A stretch of 53,881 bases of DNA from DTYU01 sp040756575 (lineage in GTDB: Bacteria; Bacillota; Desulfotomaculia; Desulfotomaculales; Ammonificaceae): the NCBI GenBank assembly GCA_040756575.1, contig JBFLYP010000018.1:1-53881 (forward strand). The letters are read 5' to 3'. Position numbers and translations under genes: made by a program. Shown here piece after piece: positions 16,145 through 23,788 of the stretch (positions are counted from its first letter, which is position 1; each line of letters starts with the position of its first letter). A model generated the notes under the pieces. That model worked only from the letters and a program-made list of their open reading frames with translations, searched no databases and was not told the DNA's origin.

Positions 16145-17407
16145 ATGCGTGAAAAACGTTTAGAACATCCGGAGGAAGTTAATAATTTCTCTATTGGGAA
16201 ATTCTCTATTTGGAAATTCCATGAAAATCTTCCATATCTGGATCCATCGAATGCTTACACTGAGACTAGGAAACTTTTGGCTTGGTTGGGGCAATATAGC
16301 GATTGGTTGGGGCAATATAGCGAAAAGGTAGAGCCCCAGGAGGCATGCCTTGGGCGTGGTTTAGGCCTCTATCATTTACAAGAGATCTATTCCCTTCTGT
16401 TTTTGGCTGATGCCGTGGACCAGCCAGGCACCGACTCCGAGGACGACGTGAACAAGGCTCTACTTGCTGATATACAACCGAAATGGTGTGGGGTCAAGCC
16501 GGCCTGCCGGATCAAAGAGCCTTTTTGTTACGACCGGTATACCCATTGGTTCGTAGACGAATGGTACGCTGAGCGGCGGTATGCGATCGGGACCTATGGC
16601 TCAGTGGTGGTGCAGTTGCCGTCTGTAGAGCATCAGCGCCGGTCCGCCCGGAAAGAGCAAGCAGGGGCGGCTAAAGAAGACAGCGGCGCAGGGCCGGGCA
16701 GAGGAGAAGAACGACCGCTGCTGCAAGAAGAAAAATCTTGTGAGCCTCAAGGAAAACAGGGCGGGGGACCGAATCGGTTTCACGGGTTAATCGGCGGGCT
16801 TTTTGCTCAGGGAGCCCTTTCCGATGGGATTTTCTTCTTGCTTTTGTGCTCTACTTGGCGGTGGCCTATTCCGTGGTTTTTGTCTTTCTATCCGGTGGTA
16901 CTGGTACTGAACATCATAGTTTGGGGCTACCTTATCGCCAGCCGCGGGGCGCACGTGTTGAAAGCGGTGGTGCCGCGGCTGGCGGCCACCGCGATTGTCG
17001 GGCTGGTCCCGCCCTTGATTGCCAAAGACATCTGGGAGTTCGGCTTTGTATTATGGGAACAGCGTTTTCTCTACTGGATCGCGATAGCGGGGCTGCTGCT
17101 TGCCACCTGGGTCTACCTGTTTATTGAAACGCAGAACCGGGTCGGCAAGGGCGGGCTCAGTGCCCGGCGGGCGTTTCATATCCTGCTGCGGCTTGGCAAC
17201 TTTGCCCTCTTCTTTTCCTGGTGGGCGACGACGTTTGCTTATACCGTGGAACGGGCGCAACACGCTGCTGCGGTAAAAATAAGTGTGTGGGGGTGGCAGT
17301 TTGTTCAGCCGCAGCCGGCGACGCTGTTTTTCGCCGCTATTGCCTGTTTTGTCGGTGTCTTTTTACAAGTGCTTTGGCATGAACACCCGATCACCAAGCC
17401 GTTATGA
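16145..17407 (+). CDS. Multi-pass membrane protein of the type III locus, unknown family
   Basis: 420 residues. Residues 1-155 are soluble and Trp/Tyr-rich, with a tandem WLGQYSDWLGQYSEK. Residues 160-210 form a charged, low-complexity linker (Lys, Glu, Gly, Gln). The rest holds about six hydrophobic segments, including FYPVVLVLNIIVWGYLIAS, FLYWIAIAGLLLATWVYLFI and ATLFFAAIACFVGVFLQVLW. I do not recognise it; it lacks the CorA GMN motif. Type III loci carry membrane effectors gated by cyclic oligoadenylate, such as Cam1 (CARF fused to TM). Here the CARF protein is encoded separately just upstream. Intact; ATG behind GGAG. Confidence 0.7.
   Translation: MREKRLEHPEEVNNFSIGKFSIWKFHENLPYLDPSNAYTETRKLLAWLGQYSDWLGQYSEKVEPQEACLGRGLGLYHLQEIYSLLFLADAVDQPGTDSEDDVNKALLADIQPKWCGVKPACRIKEPFCYDRYTHWFVDEWYAERRYAIGTYGSVVVQLPSVEHQRRSARKEQAGAAKEDSGAGPGRGEERPLLQEEKSCEPQGKQGGGPNRFHGLIGGLFAQGALSDGIFFLLLCSTWRWPIPWFLSFYPVVLVLNIIVWGYLIASRGAHVLKAVVPRLAATAIVGLVPPLIAKDIWEFGFVLWEQRFLYWIAIAGLLLATWVYLFIETQNRVGKGGLSARRAFHILLRLGNFALFFSWWATTFAYTVERAQHAAAVKISVWGWQFVQPQPATLFFAAIACFVGVFLQVLWHEHPITKPL
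16282..16323 (+). repeat. Tandem duplication of 21 bases inside the membrane-protein gene
   Basis: Two perfect adjacent copies of a 21-base unit starting TTGGTTGGGGC and ending ATATAGCGA. The unit is a whole number of codons, so it duplicates the heptapeptide WLGQYS(D/E) without breaking the frame. Confidence 0.9.
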
Positions 17408-17428
17408 TCCGTAGGAGGACTGAGAAGG

Positions 17429-18097
17429 ATGCTGCCGGAATCAGAGTTCAGGCTCGGCTGCTTTAAGTTTCACCTGACGGCGCAGACGCCGGTTGATCTG
17501 CCGGTCTTCAAAGGGTCGCTGCTGCGCGGCGCCTTTGGCAGTATGTTCCGCAGGGCTGTCTGTCTCAAGCCGCGCGAGGATTGCCGCGGCTGCCTCTTCG
17601 CCGCCAAGTGCGCGTACGCCTATCTCTTTGAATCGGTCTCCTGCAGCGGCGGGCCTGCGCCCTGGCGGGTTCCTTATAATCCCCACCCTTTCGTGCTCGA
17701 GCCGCCGCTGGAAGACAAGCTCAAGTACGAGCCCGGCGAGGGGTTTACCCTTGGGCTGGTCCTGATCGGTGAGGGCATCTCCTACCTTCCTTATTTTATC
17801 GTGGTGGTGGAGGAGATGGGCCGCGCGGGGATCGGCCGGAACAGAGGGCGGTTCAAGCTCGAGTACGTGACAGCGGAAAACCTGTCCGCTGCTGAAGTGA
17901 TATATGCCGGCAGGAGCAGGGCGCTGGCGGAATCCTTCCCCCTGATAACGCCCCGCGAGCTTAACGCGGCCTTCAGCAGCAACGGTATCCGGAGGATAGA
18001 GGTCACCTTTCTTACCCCGGCCAGGCTGCAGCATGCCGGCAGGCCCGCGGCCGCTCTCGACTTCGGATTCACCCTGAAGACGTGCGTCAATCGTCGC
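17429..18097 (+). pseudogene. cas6: cas6 5' part (pre-crRNA processing RAMP), C-terminus lost
   Basis: About 220 residues that match the N-terminal part of Cas6 with DUF2276-type features: FKGSLLRGAFGSMFRRAVC, the cysteine cluster CRGCLFAAKCAYAYLFES, FTLGLVLIGEGISYLPYF, GIGRNRGRFKL and VTFLTPARLQHAGRPA. The family continues for another 70-80 residues with the glycine-rich RNA-binding loop, which is absent. Near 18080-18097 the sequence switches to an FtsZ-like gene in another frame, and the Cas6 frame runs to a stop at 18142 with unrelated residues. It is most simply a deletion scar. Without its C-terminus the enzyme is unlikely to process crRNA. Confidence 0.7.
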
Positions 18098-18606
18098 TGG
18101 ATTATCTCGAAAGAATCGCCGGATCGGCGGATGCCGTACTGATCATTGAAAACGATCGTGTGGGCAGAGACCGTGATGCGTACCGCGCGGCGGATGAAAT
18201 TGTGCTGCACGCGGTTTTAATGCTGATTGATTCAATGAATGAGGAGAATCTTATGAGTTTAAACGTCCCGGCTCTCAAAGCCCTGTTTAGAAAAACAGGG
18301 TTAGGATGTGTCTTTGCGGCATCTTCCGGCGGCCGGCAAAGGGACACTGCCCTTGCTGATCAAATCAGGTCCCGGTTCTTGGCGGCAAGCAAACCCTTTG
18401 AAAAGACCGGAGGAGTCATGGTTTTACTGTCGGGCTCTCTGGACCTTAAGCTGTTAGAAGTAAACACCATAGGCCAAGCCCTCGCGGAAGAGATTGACCT
18501 GCAAGCGGATGTCCTCTTCAACGCCGTTGTTGATGAATCAAGAGACGGCGTCGAAGCGGTTTTTTTCCTTACCGGTTTTAAGGGATACGGTCGCGTAGCT
18601 TCTTGA
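18082..18606 (+). pseudogene. FtsZ/tubulin-like gene, C-terminal half only
   Basis: 174 residues that align with the second half of FtsZ: SADAVLIIENDRV resembles the DsLIiIPNDrL region; then YRAADEIVLHAVLMLIDSM, the long core helix; and GGVMVLLSGSLDLKLLEV matches the GvLvNItgG.DL.L.E strand; ending in AVFFLTGF. The nucleotide-binding half with GGGTGTG is missing, because the sequence immediately upstream belongs to cas6. It therefore cannot bind GTP. The divergent sequence suggests an accessory FtsZ-like protein and not the cell-division gene. A GTG at 18082 could start it, but no ribosome site is evident. Confidence 0.65.
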
Positions 18607-18644
18607 GGGTTCTGTGGTCTTCAGCATTCAAGTAGCCTTTGAGC

Positions 18645-18832
18645 TTGGTTTCGGACCCCCAAACCGTCTTTTCAGACACTAAAACCACCACTACGAAGTT
18701 AAAGTAGCGATTTTGCACCGTTAAGGTATTTCCCCTGAGGTAAAAAATCCTTGTGAACGAAAGCTTAGATAATTTTGTCCGGGAGGTCTTTGCAAAAGCT
18801 TTCAGCCGGTACCTTGGAGCCATGCCTATTAA
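18645..18832 (+). repeat. Island-flanking direct repeat, copy 2
   Basis: Second copy of the roughly 190-base repeat at 2517-2713, same orientation. It begins with GGTTTCGGACC and ends with GCCATGCCTATTAA. It lies immediately after the ftsZ-like fragment, so the repeats bound about 16.1 kb. On the minus strand it reads toward the island, as copy 1 reads toward the LytTR gene, but no regulator remains here. Confidence 0.8.
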
Positions 18833-19136
18833 GGCGCGGAGGGTGTCGGTCTGCCGGCGCAGCTCAACGGCCGGTTTTTCCTGCGCGTTTGTTCCCCAAA
18901 AAGCGAAGGCGAAATGGGGTGAAAACAGCGCGCGGAAAGGGGTTCAGGCAAAAAAGATAGCCAGGTCATAGCAGATGCGCGGAGGAGGATGTTTCGGATT
19001 TAAAAGTCGGGACTTTACTGCAATAACCCGTGAGATTACGCCGTCGTTCTTGTAATAGACATCGTTCTGCACTATCATCTCTTTTTGGAAGCCGGTTAGA
19101 CTTTTTCAGAAAAGAGGATGCCGCTAAGAAGGCTCT
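18833..19136. other. Intergenic region before the sulfur cassette
   Basis: No gene I can support. Short frames starting in the repeat are not protein-like. A promoter for the downstream sulfur-transport gene must lie here, but no clear -35/-10 pair stands out. Confidence 0.3.
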
Positions 19137-20324
19137 ATGAGAAGTGAGCTTGAGGTCCTGGCAAAGAAGTTTAGAGAGGGATACGGTACTCTTTTCCACC
19201 AGCAGTGGCCGGCCCTGACAGGGGGGATACTGCTGGGCCTTCTTTCCATCCTCGTTGCGGCCTGGGACCGTCCCTGGGGGATTGTCGGGGGCATCCGCAA
19301 CTGGGCGGATTGGCTTTGCTACGGGTTGGGATTATACCCCGCTCGCCCCGAGAATCCTTTTCTTTCGACTTCCTCCGTCTTAGATATCGGGCTTATCTCG
19401 GGAGCTTTTGCCTCGGCGCTGATGGCGCAGGAATTTGCCTTCCGCCGCCCCCCGCTCGTAGAGATGGTTAAGGGCTTCGCTGGAGGAGTCCTTATGGGGG
19501 TTGGTGCGGCCTTAGCTCGGGGTTGCAACGTTGGAGGCTTTTATTCGCCCCTGATAAATCTTTCGGCCGGCGGATTTCCGATGCTGGCCGGACTGATAGC
19601 GGGGGCCTTCATCGGGCTAAAGTGCCTCTTGTGGGAACTGGAGAAATTCCCCGCCAAACCGGCGCCTTCTCCCGGCCGGAGCGAAGGGACAGAGTTTGGC
19701 TGGAAACTGATTCAGCCATATCTGGGGGTGCTGGTCTTTACTGGGTTAATCTTGGCCGCCTTTCTTTATTCCGAAAGGGCCTACACCGTATTGGGGGGAC
19801 TCTTGCTCTTCGGGGCGGCTTTTGGGCTGATCCTCCAGCGGTGCCGTTTTTGCTTCGTCCGGGCCTTCCGGGATCCCTTTATGACCGGCGACGCGAGCGT
19901 GGCTAAGGCCGTGGCCCTCAGCATCGTCATTGGTGCCGTCGGTGTAGGTATCCTTAAGTGGGCCGGCTTCCGCAGTGAATCCATGTGGGTGACCCCGGTC
20001 TTCTGGTGGGGTTCCCTGGCGGGCGGGTTTGTCTTCGGCACCGGCATGGTTATCGCCGGGGGCTGTGGGAGCGGTACCCTGTGGCGGGCGGCGGAAGGTC
20101 AGCTCAAGCTGTGGGCGGCTTTATTAACTTTCGCGACCACCAATTCCCTGGCGACTTTCTGGTTAAAAAACGCGGGGTGGCAGCAGAAGTTAGGCAAGGC
20201 CGTCTTTCTGCCGGATGCCTTCGGGTGGGGCGGAAGCATTCTGTTTATCGCCTTGATTATGTTCATCTGGTACCTGGCGGTGACCTGGAACGAGGAAACC
20301 AACAGGTTTACGGCGGGACTGTGA
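19137..20324 (+). CDS. YeeE/YedE (TsuA-type) sulfur transport protein
   Basis: A 395-residue integral membrane protein with two related halves and about nine hydrophobic segments. The family cysteine motifs are present: ARGCNVGGFYSPL in the first half, QRCRFCFVRAFRDPF in the middle, and AGGCGSGTLWRAAEGQ in the second half. In TsuA these conserved Cys residues relay thiosulfate through the channel. Next come tusA and DsrE-type genes, so the imported sulfur species is probably handed to a cytoplasmic sulfur relay. The start is the ATG at 19137, although the ribosome site is weak. Confidence 0.82.
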   Translation: MRSELEVLAKKFREGYGTLFHQQWPALTGGILLGLLSILVAAWDRPWGIVGGIRNWADWLCYGLGLYPARPENPFLSTSSVLDIGLISGAFASALMAQEFAFRRPPLVEMVKGFAGGVLMGVGAALARGCNVGGFYSPLINLSAGGFPMLAGLIAGAFIGLKCLLWELEKFPAKPAPSPGRSEGTEFGWKLIQPYLGVLVFTGLILAAFLYSERAYTVLGGLLLFGAAFGLILQRCRFCFVRAFRDPFMTGDASVAKAVALSIVIGAVGVGILKWAGFRSESMWVTPVFWWGSLAGGFVFGTGMVIAGGCGSGTLWRAAEGQLKLWAALLTFATTNSLATFWLKNAGWQQKLGKAVFLPDAFGWGGSILFIALIMFIWYLAVTWNEETNRFTAGL

Positions 20325-20375
20325 GTTATTTGAATAAGCCTGAGCGGTAACAGCGGCGCGGAGGAGATTTTTGCG

Positions 20376-20612
20376 GTGGAAGAGATTAAAGCTGACGAAA
20401 CCTTGGACGCAAGGGGTCTGAGCTGCCCGATGCCGGTTCTAAGGACCAAAAAGGCGCTTCAAAGACTGCTGCCCGGTCAAATTCTGGAAGTCCTGAGCAC
20501 GGACCCGGGGACCCGCAACGACCTTCCCAACTGGTGCAAGCGGACGGGGAACGAGTACTTAGGGGAGAAGCAGGAGAAGGGTTTTACCCGGTTTTACATC
20601 AGGAAAAAGTAG
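20376..20612 (+). CDS. tusA: TusA/SirA-family sulfur carrier
   Basis: 78 residues with the defining motif DARGLSCPMPVLRTKKAL, whose Cys carries a persulfide. Start GTG behind GGAGG. It lies 50 bases after the YeeE-type transporter, a very common pairing. It probably accepts sulfur from the transporter or a rhodanese and passes it to DsrE-type proteins or biosynthetic enzymes. Confidence 0.88.
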   Translation: MEEIKADETLDARGLSCPMPVLRTKKALQRLLPGQILEVLSTDPGTRNDLPNWCKRTGNEYLGEKQEKGFTRFYIRKK

Positions 20613-20693
20613 GTTCGCTATGGGCTTCCGCCTTTCAGATCAACGGCAAGAACGTGAACCCGCTTTAAAGAATTACCAATAAGGGGGTCCAGA

Positions 20694-21025
20694 ATGGCTG
20701 ATTCCCACAGGAGTGGACAAAAAGAAAAGCTGGGCATTTGCGTCTCTTCCAGGCGGCACCTTCACCACCTTATCGGGATTACGGAGGCTGCACGGCGGGC
20801 AGGGAAGGAGGTCGTCATCTTCCTCACTCACAAGGGAGTCCTCCTGACGCAGGAACCGGGGTTTAAGAAGATAGCCGGGAACGCACGCTATGCGCTCTGT
20901 TATGCCGGCTGGAAGGCCAACGGGCTGGAAGGGAAGAGCGTGCCCGGGATGGACGAGACGGTTTTGCCACCCAGTTGCGCCACGCGGAGATGATTGAAGA
21001 GGTTGACCGGTATCTGGTGCTCTGA
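20694..21025 (+). pseudogene. DsrE-like protein, frameshifted near the C-terminus
   Basis: About 110 residues when decoded. LGICVSSRRHLHHLIGITEAARRAGKEVVIFLTHKGV is a DsrE/DsrF-like start, followed by CYAGWKANGLEG with a candidate sulfur-binding Cys. The frame breaks at the TTTT run 20962-20965: as read it ends at 20993 (LPPSCATRR). Adding one T restores FATQLRHAEMIEEVDRYLVL to a stop at 21025, where the next gene begins after 15 bases. A homopolymer error or a real mutation would look the same. Confidence 0.65.
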
Positions 21026-21040
21026 GGGGAAGGAGAAGCA

Positions 21041-21325
21041 GTGAAAAAGGTGGCCTTTTTGATCCGCACCAGGGAAGACCAGTGGGAGGGGCTGCGCTCC
21101 AGCCTGGGCCTAGCCCTCGAAAATTACCGGGTGATGATGGTGGTCCTGGACCACAAGGTGGAGATGACCGAGGCCTACTGGGAGAACTTAGAGCTGTTTT
21201 TAGAAATGGATGGAGAGTGCTACTCGAATCTTCCCACGAACGTGGAAAAGTACGGGTTTAAACCGATCACGCTCGAAGAGCTGGGAGAAAAACTGAAAGA
21301 GATGGACTGTATCATCCCTTTTTAA
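21041..21325 (+). CDS. Second DsrE-family-like protein
   Basis: 94 residues: VAFLIRTREDQWEGLRSSLGLALENYRVMMVVLDHKVE has the DsrE alpha/beta pattern in which a long helix follows the first strand. A single Cys at SPECYSNLP-like context (DGECYSNLP) and another near the C-terminus (MDCIIPF) could carry sulfur. GTG start behind GGGGAAGGAG. It probably forms a DsrEFH/TusBCD-like complex with the flanking small proteins. Confidence 0.6.
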   Translation: MKKVAFLIRTREDQWEGLRSSLGLALENYRVMMVVLDHKVEMTEAYWENLELFLEMDGECYSNLPTNVEKYGFKPITLEELGEKLKEMDCIIPF

Positions 21326-21340
21326 GGAGGGGTTCCTTGA

Positions 21341-21514
21341 GTGAAGCTTTTGCATATCTTTCGTTCTCCTCCTACTGCGGATGTCCGCAAATTAGCGGTG
21401 GTCCTTTCCGGGGGAAATGAGGCCGTCGAGTTCCATCTTTACCAGGATGGTGTTGACTATGACCGTTTGGTGGCGCTCCTCTTTTCTTGCGACAAGATTA
21501 TCAGTTGGTGGTAA
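21341..21514 (+). CDS. Small DsrH/TusB-like protein
   Basis: A 57-residue frame from GTG 21341, with AAGGAGGGG just upstream. It starts MKLLHIFRSPPTADV and ends with LLFSCDKIISWW, reminiscent of DsrH/TusB proteins, which begin with a short hydrophobic strand and end near a Cys and Trp. It is shorter than typical DsrH (about 95). It follows the second DsrE-like gene by 15 bases. The function is inferred from context. Confidence 0.5.
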   Translation: MKLLHIFRSPPTADVRKLAVVLSGGNEAVEFHLYQDGVDYDRLVALLFSCDKIISWW

Positions 21515-21585
21515 GGCGCTTTTTGCTCAGTCAGCTTTTTGGAAGATGCGTGATCGAAGGAAAATCTGAGGTGGGATTAGCAAAA

Positions 21586-22212
21586 ATGAGGTTCACTACC
21601 GCTGTTTTATTGGTTTTGTCGCTGATGCTCGGGATAGGAATTGGGCTGGGGATTGAGTTTGGCTTAGCCCGGCAAACTGGACAGGTCTCCCCTGATTCCC
21701 ATGATACCGGGTTATCCGCGTTGATGCTGCGCAGGGGGAAGGAATCCTTTGACCGGGCCCGCTACGAGGAAGCCAAGGAATACTTCCGCAGGGCGATCCT
21801 TGCGGACCCGGCATCCCCGACGGGCTGGTCGTACTACGACCTTGCCCTTCTCTACACCGTGGCCGAACAGTTCAAGAATCATGGGAAAATCGTGGAGTCA
21901 ACGGCTCCCGTGCCTGAGACGAAGGTGGCTCCTTCGCCTGAACCGGTACCGGAACCGACGCCCGGGATGACGGCGAAGCCGGCGCCTGAAGCAACGGCGG
22001 CACCGGCCAAGGCAGCTCCTTCGGCTGCTCCGGCGAAGGCGCCTGAAGTAAAGAGCAATCCTCACCAGAAAGCCGGTGAGCCGGCCAAGGGGGCCCCTGT
22101 GGCGCCTGAACCTGCTCCCTCTACCCAGGTGAGTCCCGCACCGGTGCCTGCACCGAATCCTACGCCGCCGGCTCCGGGTGGGGTGGAGAGCCGAAAGGAC
22201 GAGGGGTGTTAG
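21586..22212 (+). CDS. Membrane-anchored TPR-like protein with Pro/Ala-rich tail
   Basis: About 208 residues from ATG 21586 (GAGGTGGG 10 bases upstream; the frame is open back to 21487). An N-terminal transmembrane anchor (FTTAVLLVLSLMLGIGIGLGIEFG) is followed by one TPR-like unit (RGKESFDRARYEEAKEYFRRAILADP). The last 100 residues are a low-complexity Pro/Ala/Glu tail with repeated (A/P)PEP and KAAP units, probably an extended periplasmic-side linker. It sits between the sulfur relay genes and the cytochrome gene. It could tether partner proteins, but its function is unknown. Confidence 0.6.
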   Translation: MRFTTAVLLVLSLMLGIGIGLGIEFGLARQTGQVSPDSHDTGLSALMLRRGKESFDRARYEEAKEYFRRAILADPASPTGWSYYDLALLYTVAEQFKNHGKIVESTAPVPETKVAPSPEPVPEPTPGMTAKPAPEATAAPAKAAPSAAPAKAPEVKSNPHQKAGEPAKGAPVAPEPAPSTQVSPAPVPAPNPTPPAPGGVESRKDEGC

Positions 22213-22446
22213 CAGGCTGAAAAGAACCGGGGCCTGACTTTTGTTTGCTGGTGAGGTACCGGTTCTTTACCGTGGAGAAAGGAGGTGGTTTATAGGGTAA
22301 AGGCTTTACATGGAGAGTCTGGATATCGCTGAGTTCCCTATAACCCTACACAAAGATAAGAGCTGGTCAAGCAGGATTAAATTGTTTTGTCGGTTTACTT
22401 TTTCAAAAGGTCCTTAACTTTATTAACTTCCGGAGGAGGAAACGCG

Positions 22447-23646
22447 GTGAAAAGGAAGTTTAAAAAAGGCTTGGTTGTCGCCGGTTGCCTGATTCTCGTG
22501 CTGGCTCTTGCGTCCTGGGCGGTGGCCGGCGGCAATCCCATTAAGGTACTCGTCAACGGGGAAGAGGTGGCTTTTGACCAGCCGCCGGTCAACCTGAAGG
22601 GCAGAGTGCTGATACCGCTCCGGGCGGTTGTAGAAAAGATGGGGGCCGAAGTGGCCTGGGACGGACAGAACCAGGTGGTGAGCGTTTCAACCACGCAAGG
22701 GGACAAGTATCTAAGCGGTAAAAACGATCCCTACACGGCTAAACCGGATATCCACGTCAACTTTGTGAAGGCTGCCGATCTGTTAGCCGTTCTGGATGAC
22801 GACAAAGACGGTGACCTCTGCGATTACCGGGAGGGACACAGTGGGGGGGACAGCATCGCCAACGACCCGCTGGTGCTGGATGTGAGAACGAAAACGGACT
22901 ACGACGCGGGCCACGTTCCCGGGGCGGTCTGGATCGCTTTCGCCGGGGACATGGGGAAGATAGAAAGTATTAAGGCGCTGCGCAGCGCGCTCGGTGCCCA
23001 CGTGGCCAAAGGCGGCAACAGTGAAGTGGTGGTTGCCTGCTATACGGCCCACACGGCGGGACTAGTGTGCGGCGTGCTCGGCACCTACGGGTTTAACGCC
23101 AAGAACCTGCGTTTCGGCTACGGCATCAGTTGGGAAGGAACGAAGCAGGCCGACCTGCCGATTTACGGTCCGAAGGAGGACAAGGACGGCAAGCTCGTAA
23201 CCGCAAGCGGCAAGATCAAGAGCGAGTTGACGCCGGACAAATTGCCCACACCGGACAAATGCGCAAACTGCCACAATATTGCCAACATATACCAAGAGCT
23301 CTCAGCGTCGGCGCATAAGAACCTCAAGTGTTTCGACTGCCACGTGCCCGGCAGCGTCCAGAAAGCAAAATACGCATCCAAAGACTGCAGCTTCAACCGG
23401 TTGGGATACTATGAGGGAGAAGACAACTGGGTTGAGGTCGGCGGCAAAGGAAATGAGGTCTGCCTGCGCTGCCACGCGGCTCAGGGGAAACAGGATATTG
23501 CCGTACGGTGTTGGTCATGCCACATGAAGCAGAGCGGCACCGACCAGATCCGCATCCTGAAGGATAAGACCAAACCGGCCACTCCCGACAACATCAGGGA
23601 AACCAAGAAGGTTCCGCACATGTCGCACAGCTTCAAAGCACATTAA
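22447..23646 (+). CDS. Secreted rhodanese-multihaem cytochrome c fusion
   Basis: 399 residues from GTG 22447 (GGAGGAGG upstream). A signal peptide (KGLVVAGCLILVLALASWAVAGG) is followed by a copper-amine-oxidase-N-like domain (IKVLVNGEEVAFDQPPVNLKG and LIPLRAVVEKMGAEVAWDG). Next is a rhodanese domain with VLDVRTKTDYDAGHVPGA and the active-loop Cys in VVVACYTAHTAGL. The last third carries four CxxCH haem motifs: CANCH, CFDCH, CLRCH, CWSCH. Such a protein could couple extracytoplasmic sulfur transfer to electron transfer. It closes the sulfur cassette. Domain calls are direct; the joint role is inference. Confidence 0.82.
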   Translation: MKRKFKKGLVVAGCLILVLALASWAVAGGNPIKVLVNGEEVAFDQPPVNLKGRVLIPLRAVVEKMGAEVAWDGQNQVVSVSTTQGDKYLSGKNDPYTAKPDIHVNFVKAADLLAVLDDDKDGDLCDYREGHSGGDSIANDPLVLDVRTKTDYDAGHVPGAVWIAFAGDMGKIESIKALRSALGAHVAKGGNSEVVVACYTAHTAGLVCGVLGTYGFNAKNLRFGYGISWEGTKQADLPIYGPKEDKDGKLVTASGKIKSELTPDKLPTPDKCANCHNIANIYQELSASAHKNLKCFDCHVPGSVQKAKYASKDCSFNRLGYYEGEDNWVEVGGKGNEVCLRCHAAQGKQDIAVRCWSCHMKQSGTDQIRILKDKTKPATPDNIRETKKVPHMSHSFKAH

Positions 23647-23705
23647 GGTTTGCCAAGCCATGATCAGATCCTTATAGTGACTCCCAGAAGGTCCTGTGGC
23701 AGGCA

Positions 23706-23751
23706 CCTCGGGCGGGGGAAGTGGCAGGAGTGTTGCTTCCCCCGCCCGAGG
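23706..23751 (+). terminator. Strong hairpin after the cytochrome gene
   Basis: A perfect 16-bp stem (CCTCGGGCGGGGGAAG pairing with its complement at 23736-23751) around a 14-base loop. There is no immediate T-run, so it may be an imperfect intrinsic terminator or an mRNA-stabilising hairpin for the sulfur operon. Confidence 0.6.
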
Positions 23752-23788
23752 AATTATTGCTCCGGTTTTACTCTTTTAAAACACAGAC

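Noticed and set aside
16145..17407. CorA-type channel of type III-B/D loci
   Set aside because: No GMN motif and too many TM segments.
18082..18606. FtsZ-like fragment as a new CRISPR effector
   Set aside because: It lacks the entire GTP-binding half and its start lies within the cas6 remnant, so it is treated as a deletion scar.
6317..19136. A CRISPR array next to the type III genes
   Set aside because: I looked for 25-40 base repeats spaced at 60-75 bases on both strands and saw none; crRNAs, if any, must come from elsewhere.
22213..22446. Riboswitch before the cytochrome gene
   Set aside because: Only short weak pairings; no known class consensus.
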